The notes beneath the pieces are model-generated. The model did not search any database, was not told where the DNA came from, and was given only the letters and a program-made list of their open reading frames with translations. Shown in pieces: positions 47,293 to 59,344 of a stretch of DNA of 64,000 bases. Both the position numbers and the translations under genes were made by a program. The first letter of the stretch is position 1. Each line of letters starts with the position of its first letter. The DNA is taken from assembly GCA_950106755.1 (NCBI GenBank), contig OX467087.1, positions 24,060,047 through 24,124,046 on the forward strand. The letters are read 5' to 3'. This DNA comes from Climacium dendroides (Eukaryota; Streptophyta; Bryopsida; Hypnales; Climaciaceae).

Positions 47293-48262
47293 CCCCTCAC
47301 CGCCCAAGGGGACCAAAAGTGTCCTCACACAGTCTAGCAGTCAACTTCAAAATGCTGTAACTTTTGCATCAAATGTCCAAATTCAATAAAACTTGTTGAA
47401 AAAGTTGTGCATAATATTCTATTTTTTGTGGTAAAATTTTCAGATCTATCCAAGATGTAATGAGCTTTTGAAAGCCATTCAAAGTTCACAGGTTCAATTT
47501 GAGTTCACACTGCAATGAGATGGCTGCAACTTCGGGGGCTTTTATCTTTTTCATCAAATGTTAGTTTTCAATAAAATTTGTTGGGTTTTGTTCCCCATAA
47601 AGTATACTTATTGTGATAAAATTTTCATGTCAATCCAAGTTGTTTTGAATGCTTGGGAGCAATTCGAAGTTCAAAATCCAGACATTTTTGCATTACAGTG
47701 AACTTCGGCGGCTTATAACTTCTTCAGATAGGGTTTGTTTTCAATAATTTTTGTTGGAAAAGTTGCGCATACTAGTCTAGTTCTTGTGGTAAAATTTTCA
47801 TATCAATCCAAGAAGATATGATTGATTGAGAAGCATTTTAGTAGAGGTAGGTTCAGCCATAGATGTGTTTTTTTGCTACTTTTTTCACTGTTTTTTGACA
47901 TTTCAAAACAATTTTGCAAACTCAGTGAGTCAATTGAATGATTTTTTTGTCCACCAAAGTATTTTTCTTTTGATTTTAAATCACTTTGTAGTTTAAATTT
48001 TTTTCATTTGAGTAGGTTTAGAAATCGAATTTCACCTCCAAATGTGTTTTTAGGAAAATTTCAGCATCTTTTGTCAACACTAAAACATTATAATCTTTCA
48101 ATCTATACGGTCAAATGACCCCAAATTTGATTTACACCATCTACAGCATGCACACTACAAGATTGTACGGTTGAGATTTTCATAACTTACTCACATTTAG
48201 ACTTATGACACTCGAAAAGAAAGGTTGTTTTTTGACATGGTTAGGCTTTGGGCGGTGAGGAG
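47293..48262. mobile_element. TTAA-flanked element, family C (970 bp)
   Basis: TTAA (47289-47292) precedes CCCCTCACCGCCCAAGGGG. The right end CTTTGGGCGGTGAGGAG precedes TTAA (48263-48266). The inverted ends share about 15 of 17 positions and differ from the CCCCTAAAG ends of families A and B. The body is non-coding and resembles 25797-26700. Confidence 0.88.
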
Positions 48263-48269
48263 TTAATGG

Positions 48270-48985
48270 TTACAACAAGCAAATCAAGCGAAACTAAAAT
48301 CATACCATGTCAAAAATTTAATCATTTTTAGTGAAGTACATATGCACCATTAAATATCAATATCAATTTGAATAGTGAAATGAAGAGGTAACTTCATTAT
48401 AAGTTGGCAAGACAGAGGTGTAAAAATATCACTTTTAAACAATCTTTCCAACCAAAGAGTCTAATAGTATTAAGAGCAAACTCAGTTATTAGTTGTTTTT
48501 AGAATATCTTTTGTTCTAAAATCTTATTCCACACAAATTCCATAGTATTATGTGTATGTGATATTGACCCCATTTTTGAATGTGAATCAATGTCACTATA
48601 CTCTTGAATTAATGAATATGTATGTACTTGTGAAATCATTGAGTTCTCCCATATTTATATTTTTGTGAAATTATATTGAGGCTTTTCATAGTCTCATTTT
48701 TATCTTCAACTCAAAGATAAACCACTTTATTTCTTTTATAAATAGGTAACAACACCAATTTTTAAAATTTCATTTTAGAATCACTATTTGAGCATTATTC
48801 ATTCTTGGTTTGAATTATTATTTTTGTAAATGAATTTATAATATCTAGCAATCTGTCTCAAAATTTGTGAAAAGTCTCAATATAACAAATATGGGCTTAA
48901 TTATATCTATATCCACATGTCTTCAATATAATGTCATCAATATTCTATATCAACACGTGTATCCATTAATCATATCATACTATAG

Positions 48986-49033
<48 letters not shown>

Positions 49034-50180
49034 CAAACATTATGTGTCCATACATTGTACCATAGTATAATCTTATGTGTTCCATACATATACAATGTTT
49101 GTATGAAATTTTTTTCTTGTTTTGTTTTTTAGGGCTAAGTGAATTAAATGTCTTTTTTTTGTATTTTGTCATTGTCTTTTTTATACTATATCAACAACAT
49201 TGAAAGTGGGGATTTATTCCTACTAGATCAATGGTTGAAGATTTTTTGAATTGGTGGGAAGGTAGAAGCAAAATTACTTGCTACTTTTCAATGGATAGTG
49301 ATAGTGAAATAGGTACTTAGTGTAAGATTTGGAACTTTGTACCAATGCTACTAATAATGGGTTGAAAAGTGAATAATCAAAGTCTTTTACAAATGTTTGT
49401 TGGTCAAACAAATTGAACATTGAATATTTTCAAACCATAATGCAGTAAGTACTAATCATACCATTATAATATTTCATTTTTCAAATTCTACAATTATCAC
49501 ACTTTTACATCAACTCAAGTCTCTATATTTATTTTTTACAAACTAGTGGTTACAAACTACCTTCAAATTAAAACTCCTCATGACTTTCATCTCATTAATC
49601 AAAATGGAATGATTAAAAGCTTTCCATGTTTAATTGTTATTTAAATCTAGAAAATCAATTTCAAATTTTTATTTCTTAAAAAAATGATTTTTAGAGAAGT
49701 TTTTTTAGTTACCCAGGATGTCCGTCAAGCAATGAAAATTACATATTATACAATACTTTTTTAACCATGTAGTCAAAAGTTATGGAAATTGTTGGATCTT
49801 CAAGCCACACTTTGATTACATGCTGAGTGAAAATTTCAAAGAAAAAAAATTCCATTTGTAGTTAATTGTTGAAAATCACTATGTTGCCAAAAAAAATGTG
49901 GTTTAGGACTTTGGAGGTTAATAGGTCATTCCCTAAGCATTTGTGATGTATCTTTCGCATGTGATGGGCTAAACAATTAACCTTATTTTTATGCAAGCCC
50001 TACGTTTTGGACTTCTTGTACCTATATAAATTCAAGGTTGGTTTAGGGTATGGTATTGGAAATGGGTGCTTCTACTTTTAGGGCAGGAAGGAGAGGAGAG
50101 GAGAATAACAAGTGTAGGTGGATTATACCTTCATTCATTCACGAATATGTATTAAATGAAAACTAGTGAAAATATTTGTT
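48270..50180. other. AT-rich spacer with microsatellite and family D copy
   Basis: A (CA)n(TA)n microsatellite lies at about 48992-49033. A reverse family D copy covers about 49545-49917 and ends with TTAA at 49918-49921. No gene was recognised. Confidence 0.55.
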
Positions 50181-50190
50181 GCTCATTGAC

Positions 50191-50476
50191 GCAGGATACT
50201 AAATCTTGTCCACAAAGCGGGCCCAACAGGGAAATTCGGGATTCTTCGGGGGTAAAAGTAAAAACATGCCCCCTATTTTGAGCTGTGTCTAAGGTATATT
50301 TCAAACCTTCCCTATCTAATTTGGGGTCTCTGATTGCAAATATGAATTCAAAATTTGCAAGAAAAAAATTTATGTGAAAATAAAAAAAATTCCTGCGTTT
50401 TCCCCCGGAGGCGTTTTCCCCCGGAGTAAATCCAGCCTGCTGGGCCCATTTCGTGGGCAGGGTTTAACGTCTTCCG
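50191..50476. mobile_element. 286-bp Mutator-type MITE, family G
   Basis: The left end GCAGGATACTAAATCTTGTC and the inverted right end GGAAGACGTTAAACCCTGCC are followed by similar GGGCC blocks. TCATTGAC is repeated directly outside both ends (50183-50190 and 50477-50484), with one extra unmatched base possible. A tandem GCGTTTTCCCCCGGAG pair lies inside (about 50396 and 50412). Similar elements are at 63195-63390 and about 8695-8885. Confidence 0.85.
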
Positions 50477-50479
50477 TCA

Positions 50480-51040
50480 TTGACAGTCTACCCACCACGC
50501 AGGCAATGCCTTGCCTTGCCTTGCCTTGCCTTCCTCCCAAAGGCGAAGCCAAAGCCAATGATCGTCGTTGACACTTCCGCCCAGCCGCAGGCAGGCAGGC
50601 ACGCAGGCACGGCACGGAGAGAGAGAGAAGAGAGACTTGCGGGAGCGTCACCACAATAATGCAGGCAGGCAGGCAGGCGCCCCGGCCACAATCAATCCAA
50701 AGTGGGAGTTCGCGCTCTAAGCTGAAAAAGAATGCGCGAAATATTTATCGCCCATCCAAAGCCCCCGGAAAGCGGGACTGGAAGGACCCCAGCAAAGAAA
50801 ACGCGGGTGGGGAAAAGCTGCGGCTGGCCCTGCCCGCGAGGCCCATCACGATAGCTCCGGCAAACTGAGTGGGCAGAATCCCCGAACAGGCGGACCAAAA
50901 GTCAAGCAAAAGCAACCCCCTCCCGCTTACTTACTCAACTTCTTTTCAATTCTCATTATCAAACCTCTCAAATTATTAACTTCAATTACCCCCATTCAAT
51001 TATTTCCGACCCTGGCTGGCTGGCTGGCTGGCTGCAACGA
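50480..51040. other. GC-rich region with short tandem repeats
   Basis: (TTGCC)n lies at about 50509-50532, GCAGGCAGGC runs at about 50588 and 50659, and (GGCT)n at about 51014-51033. ORFs on both strands here look like by-products of high GC. It may be a promoter or leader region, but no gene can be assigned with confidence. Confidence 0.4.
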
Positions 51041-51041
51041 T

Positions 51042-51236
51042 TCATGAGAACCGGTCCGTCTTGTAGGAATGAGATTCATGACTCTCGGGATCCATAACTT
51101 GCACTGTACCCATTTTGACTGCAGGCCAAAGATAGACCACAGCCACTTCCTCGGCCAAGGATCCATGAGTTCCACCAAACTCCGTGGTAAAAATGTGGGT
51201 ACGGTAGGCATCATTTCCATCGGGATTTCCATCCAT
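51042..51236 (-). CDS. Unidentified 64-codon ORF with gene-like codon use
   Basis: On the minus strand the ORF begins MDGNPDGNDAYRTHIF and has balanced codon use, with FGGTHGSLAEE and WPAVKMGTVQV segments and a polar C-terminus. It is a single open exon in a GC-richer stretch. I do not recognise the family. It might be a small gene or the terminal exon of a spliced gene read towards lower coordinates. Confidence 0.3.
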   Translation of the reverse strand: MDGNPDGNDAYRTHIFTTEFGGTHGSLAEEVAVVYLWPAVKMGTVQVMDPESHESHSYKTDRFS

Positions 51237-51551
51237 ATTTAGAATTTTCGATATCGGGTTTGGGATTATTGAAGGGAAATCGCTTCGGGATGATCAATCA
51301 GCTGCCCTGTGCGAACTGCGAAGGTGCTAAATGAATTATGCATCACTTCGTAGGTGCGATGAAGCTCCGTCCAGAGAAGCTACTGTAGTCTTCTAGCTAG
51401 TCCGGTCATCATGCACCATCAATTATCACTCTAAATTCAAATATTGTAAAGTTGTAATCACATATTGAGTTGGTGTGTCACAATTAATTTGCCGTTGAGG
51501 TTGTCCTATAAGGGGCAAAGAATTACTACAAATAGTGTACACAAAATAGTG

Positions 51552-51731
51552 TACACAAAATAGTGAAATTAGGTTGCCTTACTCAGCCATGAATCAGCCA
51601 TGAATCAACCCATGCAACACACATGGTTCCTACATTACTGCATCCTTCTACAGTAACTGTACATATTTATAAATATACTGTGGAATGTGGAGAAATTAGT
51701 GAGGGGCAACGTAATTTCACTATTTTGTGTA
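51552..51731 (-). mobile_element. 180-bp MITE related to the element at 11283
   Basis: The ends are TACACAAAATAGTGAAATTA at the left and its complement at the right. The interior is the inverse of 11283-11538, including GGAACCATGTGTGTTGCATG. The left end is doubled: a second TACACAAAATAGTG starts at 51538. TA flanks the CACA ends on both sides. Confidence 0.85.
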
Positions 51732-51739
51732 GCTAGTAA

Positions 51740-53021
51740 ACTGATATATGTTTTCCTCCGTGGTCAATGGTCGATGAGAAAAAATGACTACCGTACATAG
51801 TGAAGTAGATTTAGTTTCGGAAAGGAACACTGAAATTTGGACTACAGTAATTTACTTCAATTGCTAAAATCGAGATTCTTCTGTAAGTTCTGCAACCAAA
51901 TTCCTCCATTTTCAACATTTGGAATTTCACTCTACGGGATGTGAATCTAGATTGCACTGGAAATGAACTGAATGCATGCTTACATTTTACTGATTATAGG
52001 GGGCGTTCTGGTGCACATATCTTGACCGACGTTGAGAAGGTTGGCAATTGGTCCAACATACCTTCAACAATCTGTGGTTATTCTTAAGTTATCTGATCAC
52101 CACGCGTGAAGCCGTGAACCCCTCTCACTCATGCTAAATCGAACTTGAAGATACTAGGTAATTCAGGTGCAGAGGTCTAAAAAAAGCCAAGAAAAGTTGC
52201 ATCCCTAGTTTCTACAGTACGGCGAAAGTTACACGAACGTTTAGCGGAGCGTTAGCAGCCGCTTGGCTGCAAGTCGCCGCGAGGATTTGCCGGAAGCGTG
52301 AGGGCCTAGGGAAGATACTGACCCGTAGAGTTTTCCTAGCCTACATGTACCACACCCGGGACGGAAGCGAAGAAGGACTGCTTCCAACAGGGGATGCAGA
52401 TTTACTAGTATCACCCAGATAGATTCTTTGTGGTGGTTGCAGCAAAGCAAGCAAGCCAACAATCATCCTCAGTCGTCGCCTCCAGCATAGATCGATGTGC
52501 AGGTCCGCACTGGCTTTCGAATTTAGGGCCAGCCAGTCAGCCACCCAGCCGAACAATGTAGCGACTCCGTCATCCCAACAACAAGTGAAGGGCCCGTTTC
52601 GCTTCGACGTTTTATTCATGGATTCACGTCGAGACTGAGCTTCATAGCAGTGTGCCAGTGTCGATCGGGGTCCAGGATCCTTGGTTGTTACTTGTTAGAT
52701 TGGGCTGGTGAGATCTCCTCTCGAGGTCAATGCCGCTCATTAAGAGCCCGCATTCCTCGTAGCGCACGATCCGCACACCAAGGAATTCGTTGAATCGTGT
52801 GCCGCCCTCCTGCCTAGCTAGATCTGAACGAAGTCGGTGGTTCCTCATGTGCGCTCAGTTCTTGGGTTTCAGGTGTACATGGTGTGAGAGAACCTTGAGA
52901 GAATTAGTTTAGATTTGTGCTTACTGGTTGTGTTGTGGAGATACTGTTGTTTGGTTGAGGGACTGGTTGAGGGACTAAGGTGACCAAGCTCAAAAGGGTG
53001 TTTTGAGCTGGTCTGCCTCAC
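51740..53021. other. Upstream region of the COBRA-like gene
   Basis: 52.2-52.9 kb is GC-richer, with 60-90 codon ORFs on the minus strand that have no recognisable product. The region probably includes the promoter and leader of the gene at 53022. No TATA box could be assigned. Confidence 0.4.
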
Positions 53022-56000
53022 ATGGTAGCAATGGGAGGCCTCAAGGTTGGAGGCGTAATGCTCCTCGTGGCTGTCGTTTGCATTCTCTCTGTGTCTGTAG
53101 ATGCACAGCCGGTGAAGGCTCCGGTGAAGGCGCCAGTGAGGGCGCCCGTACTGGCCCCTGTTTTGGCGCCCATGTCGTTCGTCCCAGCTCCAGAGCCGGC
53201 CCCGTTGTGGCCGCCCTGCGATGGCGTGGATCTGATCTACGTGACGACGTTCACGGAGAAGATCTACCCATACCTCAACGACACGCCGTGGCTGCAGCCT
53301 TACAAGTTCACGGCCGACGTGACAGTCACCAACATGGGATACTCCACTGTGGAAGCTTGGGCGTTCGGGATCAATTTCACACATGGGGAGGTGTGCTTGA
53401 GTTTGGGATTATTCTCATGTCGGTTGTTTGTACTCATTAGTGTCATTTGTGGTGTCTGTTTGCTGGGATCTGACACCAGGTGTGGAATGATGAATTATTT
53501 GGGACAGATTCTTGTCAGTGCTGGCGATATGTTTTTGGAGAGCGGGCAGCTCATGCCGGTGGACGTCTCCAATGGGACAATTCTCACGCAAATCCCGAGT
53601 GGCATATTGAAGAACGCTATCGAGACTGCTGGCGACGTGACGCAGATTCAGAAGACGTTTACTATCACCGGCACCGAGTTCGGGACCAAGCTGGACCCCA
53701 TGCCGTTGAATATCAACATTACGCAAAGGGGATACAACTGCAGCCAAGCCGAGATTTTCAACAGTGAGGCTTTCGTAAAATTTGTTTTTTCTTCATTTCA
53801 CGGAGGATTCACAACCTTCTGGGAAGGCTTGGGAGTTAGGAAGTGTCCAAAAGTATCATTTGAAGTATAATTTTTGGCACTAATGGACGGCGTCTTTGCG
53901 GTGCAGATAATACCATGCACACTTGCTGTGTGGAGCCCAATAGAAATGTTACCTTGTCAGACGAGGACTTGGTGTTGCCTTCGGAGAGGGGAAATTTCAC
54001 TATTACATACGATGTCACACAGGCGTATCCGGGAAGCTATTTGGCAATGGTGAGTGATGTGGATTCGAAGATTAAAATTCAGCATATTGACCGATGATGG
54101 GAAGCTGTTGGTGTCTAAAATTCGTGGGTGTGAAACTCTATTGGCAGGTAACAATCGAGAACGACTCCCCTATTACGAAAATCGATTACTGGAACTTATC
54201 CTGGACGTGGCAAGAAAACGAGTTTATCACTAAGATGATGGGCGCCACCACAAAAGAAGCGGATTTGGACGTCTGCTTGAATGGAATCGCAGGGAAAACC
54301 TACACAGACCCTGACCTGAACAAGGTGTTCAGCTGTTCCGTGAGCCCGGAGATCATCGACCTTCCACTTCAAAGCTACAACGACACCACAATTGGGGGCA
54401 TTCAGTATTGTTGCAGGAATGGCACCCTCTGGCCTGCGGTTCTGGATCCTTCCAAGTCCAAGTCGGCTTTTCTCATGAACGTATTCAAAGTGCCGCCCCA
54501 GAGTAACTCGCTGAATCACATCACTCCCCCTGGGAACTGGCGATTCGGAGACGGTAGATTCAAATGTGGGATTCCCAGGAGGATCAAGTCCACGGCCTAC
54601 CCTGATCCCTACTTGCTGCACGAAACGACCGCTTTCAAGACTTGGCAGGTACTGACTCTCCTCCTTCCAACTGTAATTCTTGTCGCTGTTACCATGCATA
54701 CTACACTGCGTGGTCGGTTACCCCACATACTACGCACCTTGAGCCTTTTTTCTGGTCATACATGTTACGGTGGTTGGAAATCACCTTTCATTTGTTCTGT
54801 GAGTGATTGTGAAAAGTCAATGTCTGAGCAGGAGCATGTGCCTTTTGTTGAACTCTTTAGAAGTCCATTCACTGAGAGGTCGGACCTTTTAACGTCCTCG
54901 ATGCGACATCCCTTTCCCTTAGAGCAACCAGTTTCATGCTTCAAGCACGCGAACGATTAACCCCTAAAGTTTCAGAGATCCCTTTCTGGATATTTGCATC
55001 TATTCTTGTTTTCCCTGTTTGCTCTAATTTTGTCATCAAATCAAAGGAAAATCAACCAGCCAGATGCAGTTTAGAACCACGAGTATATCGTGTTTGAACA
55101 AATTTTGCAACCATTGAAAAGGATCAATATACATTTTGATTCCTGCGTTTTCACAGAATACATAGCATTTCGAGCATCAGAATGAATATTGCTACAACAT
55201 TAACATATACAAACATGACACTCTTTTTTTCTGATTTCGCAACCTGTTCTAGGGTTAGTGCAAACTGGGAAACACAAACCCTATCAGCGCTCCGTGGTGA
55301 AGTAAACTGCAATCAACTGAACATGACTTCTATTACTCACCACATTTGCTGGATCGCTGTGAAGATTATTGCAATCAACTCACCATGATTTCTGTTACTG
55401 ATCACACTGTCTGGAATGTTGTGTAGATTACGTGTAACGAGACGTCGAAGCCGACTCCGAAGTGCTGCGTCTCCTTCTCCAAATACACGAACGACTCTAT
55501 CGTCCCTTGTCGCACCTGCGCCTGCGGCTGCCCCGCCCCGGAGCTTATCACCCCCGCTTGCACCCCGAACGCCTCCGCCATGCTTCTGCCCTACGGCGCC
55601 TTAACCCTGAACCCCGAGAATCGCACCGCCCAAATCTTAGCCTGGGCTAGCATCAACCACCAAATAGCGCCCAACCCTCTCCCCTGCCAAGACTACTGCG
55701 GCGTGGCCATCAACTGGCACGTCGTGTCCAATTTCACCGGCGGCTGGAGCTCCCGCATGACACTCTTCGACTGGTCCAACACCACGTATCCCGACTGGTT
55801 CACCGTCCTGGAGATGCCGAGCACATTTCAGGGCTTCGAGAAAGCGTACTCCTTCAACGCGACGAAGATGCCGCTCATGAACGACACCACGGCTAATACG
55901 AGCATTATCGTGCAAGGCATGGAAGGATTGAACTACCTCATGGCCGCGACGAATCGCTCCGCGGGGAAGCTGCAGTCGGTGTTTTCGTTTACGAAGAAGA

Positions 56001-56179
56001 CGACGCCGGGGATCCTGGAACGAGACTACTTCCCGAATAGGGTTTGGTTCAATGGGGAAGAGTGCGCCATGCCCGAGGGGTACCCGACCAACTCTGCGGC
56101 GCAAAGCACAAGATCCAGCTTGCTTCTGGGTCTCGTGCTCGCGATCTGCGTCTGGGTCGTCCTGGGGAACGTTAGCTAG
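53022..56179 (+). CDS. COBL: COBRA-like GPI-anchored protein (COBL7-type)
   Basis: Five exons: 53022-53390, 53508-53763, 53907-54049, 54148-54648, 55427-56179. The product is 673 aa, which fits the long COBL7-11 subgroup. COBRA-like proteins sit at the outer plasma membrane or wall and affect cellulose orientation and crystallinity. Features in order: signal peptide about 1-28 (hydrophobic core MLLVAVVCILSV); AP-rich stretch about 31-61 (repeated KAP/APV, arabinogalactan-like); first Cys-bearing domain (WPPCDGVDLIYV); N-glycosylation sites; the second COBRA domain with YNDTTIGGIQYCCRNGT; the hallmark CCVS at 436-439 followed by a Cys-rich RTCACGC segment; GFEKAYSFNAT; and a C-terminal hydrophobic tail at 653-673 as GPI signal. 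A second in-frame ATG lies 9 bp downstream (53031) and would also keep the signal peptide. Intron 1 is in phase and stop-free. Intron 4 is 778 bp. Confidence 0.94.
53391..53507 (+). other. In-phase, stop-free 117-bp intron of the COBRA-like gene
   Basis: The donor GTGTGC and acceptor GACAG join HGE to ILVSAG, as expected from COBRA homologues. The intron is 39 codons long without a stop, so retention would add 39 residues, including a hydrophobic stretch, and keep the frame. Confidence 0.85.
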
Positions 56180-56500
56180 CTTGTGTAAATTCGGTATGCT
56201 GGGCAATTCTATCTAATCCATTCTTTGGGCGTGCATTTCGGTGAGTGGCTTAATTGTTTTTTTAAGCCGCCCTCGGGCCCTCGAGTTGTATAGTACATAA
56301 GACGGATCCTCAGACACAGATTTTTGTCCACCGGAGTGGGCTTCTGGGACGCTAAGTAATACATTAGTGGCAGGCAGCGTGGTCGATGAGGAGCTGGGCT
56401 GTTAACATGACCGTGACACAACTGTTGGTTTAGACCTGATCCTTTGTCATGAAAATAAAGAATGATGTTTTCCTTCTGCTCTTTGAGCTGGTTTCTGTCC
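56180..56500 (+). other. 3' UTR of the COBRA-like gene with AATAAA
   Basis: AATAAA at 56454-56459 lies 275 bp after the stop and is a plausible polyadenylation signal, although plant signals are loose. The stretch has higher GC than the sequence beyond 57.5 kb. Confidence 0.5.
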
Positions 56501-57495
56501 AACTTATCCCGTGTTGTGAAGAATATCGGTACTTGGGTTAATCGTAAAGCTCGTCCCGTGTTTGTAAACGATTGTCAGAGCAAGCCATAACTAACAATAG
56601 TACAAAAGAAACACAGCACCAAGCTCCATCTCCATCTGACCTCAATTTCGGGGGTGCTCCAGTGAGTTTCGTCCCGCCCGTGTTTTTCCCAAACTCCGGC
56701 TGCTCGTGGTCCAGCATTGTAGTACACAATTAACAGTCTATAATCAACGTTTACAATTAGCGTTTACAATCTTAGATGTTTGTTTTCCGTCTGGTCAGTG
56801 AGCTCGTTCATGCCTACTATATCCTTCGCCATGAATAGTTAAGATGCATGCCTTTGGGCTGGCGTATGGGTTTTTGTTTTGTTGGACTCAATGGATTGGA
56901 CCTTGACTGCTTCAATTCAAACGGTTTCAATCATTGAGACGGCTTGGCTTTCTGGATTCTAGAGAATGGTGAAGAGTCATGGGCGACCAGTCTTCGAGGA
57001 GGGAAGGGCCAATGACGGGGATATCTTGAAGGTTATCAGCACAGTGGCGTGCACACCTTTCTTGTGTTGGAGAAAGTGAAGCAAAACCTTGGCTGCATTC
57101 TCTTCGGTATTATTGCATGTTACTGTTACCGTGTGAGCTGTGGGCAGTTGGTTCGAGGCGACCGTTGAGTAATAAAACTTACTTGCATGACCCTGGAAAC
57201 GACGTTGATTTGTGCTACAGTACTTGTGCGAGAGACATTAATTTTATAGGAAGTCCACTCTTTCGCTTCTTTAATTTAGTTCTAGTGCAGGTTCAATATT
57301 ATTGTTCGCATTTCCACAAAGGTGAGAGTTTTGTGGGGTGGCATTAATTTTGAACCCCCAGTAATCAGTGTACCTCCGTCCATGGCTGCAGCACGCCGAG
57401 TCTATTTGTGGTCGGAATTTGAATTGGGGAGACGGGACCCGCGAGTGGTGAGAGAGCACGTGACTGTTGTAATAATAACTGAGGCTAACAGGGTG
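56500..57495. other. Region without an assigned gene
   Basis: Composition is mixed. A frame at 57382-57456 starting MAAARRVYLWSEFELGRR and followed by GTGAGAG looks exon-like, but it runs into the AT-rich family J repeat, so it may be a fragment cut by an insertion. Nothing else was recognised. Confidence 0.3.
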
Positions 57496-57504
57496 TGTAT
57501 TTTT

Positions 57505-57690
57505 TCATTTTCTATGAAGTGCCATAGTGGCAATACTAAATGTAATAGTGGTGCTCCAAATTTCAACATTCATCCACATAATAAAATAGAAAACATCACA
57601 TTAGCACATATCATATATTCATAATTTTATTTTCATCCACAATTTGGCAATTTCATCCAAGATTTTTTTTAATTTGAAGTTTTTTTGACG
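57505..57690 (+). repeat. Family J repeat
   Basis: This is the inverse of 14720-14945: GAAGTGCCATAGTGGCAATA at one end and CATCCAAGATTTTTTTTAAT near the other, with the same intervening order. It is non-coding. Confidence 0.6.
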
Positions 57691-57699
57691 ATTTATAGG

Positions 57700-59340
57700 G
57701 GGAGTTTTATATTGTTTTTTTCTATAAGCATGGTGCCAAGTCAAAAAATTTGGTGCAATTTTGCACCAAATCAATAGAGAAAAACACACTGGACACTAAG
57801 TTACATTTGTAGCAACTATCGCTCTGTTTTCATGTTTTGGAAGTGGGGAGAGTTTTGGAAGTGGGGAAAGTGACTTGGGTGTATTAGAGGGTTGCTATTA
57901 TGTGAGCTTAGAAATATGCGCACATGAGCTTAGAAGATTATACACCTATGTTATAAGTGTCTATATTATAAAAAATCTTCTATGATTATGGTGCAACTAT
58001 GATGTAGGTACTTATATTATAGGAATTTACATTTTAAGCACTTTCAATGGTTGCAGTATATATATATGCTCCAAGCTCACATCCTCACATGTTCATGTTC
58101 ACATACTAGTACCATTAGGGTGTATTAGAAGGAAATAAAAAAGATTACATCAATGGGGGCAACCATTTTGAGGTTTTTTGTGCTTGGGGTGTACCAACAA
58201 GGACTATGAATGCATCTATGCACCTTGAAATACATAGAATCATCCTTATGTGGGGGTTCATCCACAAATCATCTATCATGGCAAATAGTTGCAAAACAAC
58301 CAACAATCAATATTTAGATCATGAGGCCAAATTAGCTTCAGCTATGAGTAATTGCAAAAATTTGCCTTCTATTTTGTGATTTTGTGGTGGTTAATTTTGT
58401 ATTCTCGATCTCTATTGGGTCATTTTGGGGTCTTTGATTCCAAATTGAACCCAATATGAATACAAAAGGACAAACTCTAGGATTTTCTTTGAGGTGAAAA
58501 AATAGACAATAAGGGGTTGAATCTATGTATGTCCAACAATTTTCATAACTTTTGATTAAATGGTTAAAAAGTTATTGTATGATATGTAGTTTTCATTGCT
58601 CAACAAGCAACTTGGATAGCTAAAAAAACTTTGCTAAAAAAACTTTGCTAAAAAAACTTTTTTGTAAATCATTTTTTTTAAATGAAAATTTGCTACACAT
58701 TGTGAAGTAGTTAAATAATTTCAAACTTTCTAACTTCATGGATTGCAAGATGGTAACATTTGAAGTAAGCGAGGTTTTTTTATTTTGTTTTTTTTCCAAC
58801 TTTAACATAATGGTTCAATACACTTTGAATCCAATTGGAGTGAGATTTTTGCTCTACTCAATATTGAGATTCTACACCGGTATTAAATACCACAATACAA
58901 GTCTTGTTAGGTGTATCCATCCAAACTTTCATAAGCAAATTAGGAGTCTATACCTTTGGATATTTTTTATTCCAGTTATGATTTTAAATTTTCCAAATGT
59001 AATCATTTGAGGAAAATATTAGTTCCTGCAAATGATTTTCCGGGGGAAATTTCAAAAGATCAGGCAGATGTGCTGTAGCTCTAGCTCAAACAACAGTAGC
59101 CCTGTAAGACCTCATGAACAGAGAAAGGAATCAAAGTCATACTGCATTTCTTATCCGAGGATGAGGACGAAACAGTAGGCTAAATCTCGCTTACAATATC
59201 GCTTAGAAAATCACAATGAATGCGGTGTTTCTGTTTACGGTACTCCAAGTTTTGTAGTCCAGTTCTAATTATACTTATTGTTGTCACTTGTCAAGACCTG
59301 ATTAGTTTTATCCGCTCGGTGGAAATGAAGGTAGGTACAG
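57700..59340. other. AT-rich spacer with partial family D copy
   Basis: 58525-58625 matches family D (CATAACTTTTGATTAAATGG; AAAGTTATTGTATGATATGT). A GCTAAAAAAACTTT unit is repeated three times at 58619-58660. A weak inverted pair TGTGAGCTTA / AAGCTCACAT spans about 57901-58082. No gene was found; the 90-codon ORF at 58738 has no recognisable product. Confidence 0.45.
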
Positions 59341-59344
59341 TACA

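Noticed and set aside
48867..49172. ORFs crossing the (CA)n(TA)n microsatellite
   Set aside because: Their length depends on the dinucleotide run; the translation is Thr/His/Ile repeats without a domain.
50370..50900. Overlapping ORFs on both strands in the GC-rich repeats
   Set aside because: They arise from TTGCC and GCAGG tandem repeats and high GC; the products are low-complexity and frames overlap on both strands.
53003..53440. 145-codon plus-strand frame overlapping the start of the COBRA-like gene
   Set aside because: It is in another frame of the real first exon; the COBRA-like frame has a signal peptide, domain match and proper splicing.
54196..54699. 167-codon minus-strand frame and similar antisense frames over the COBRA-like and CAD exons
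   Set aside because: They are shadows of GC-rich coding exons with no domain of their own.
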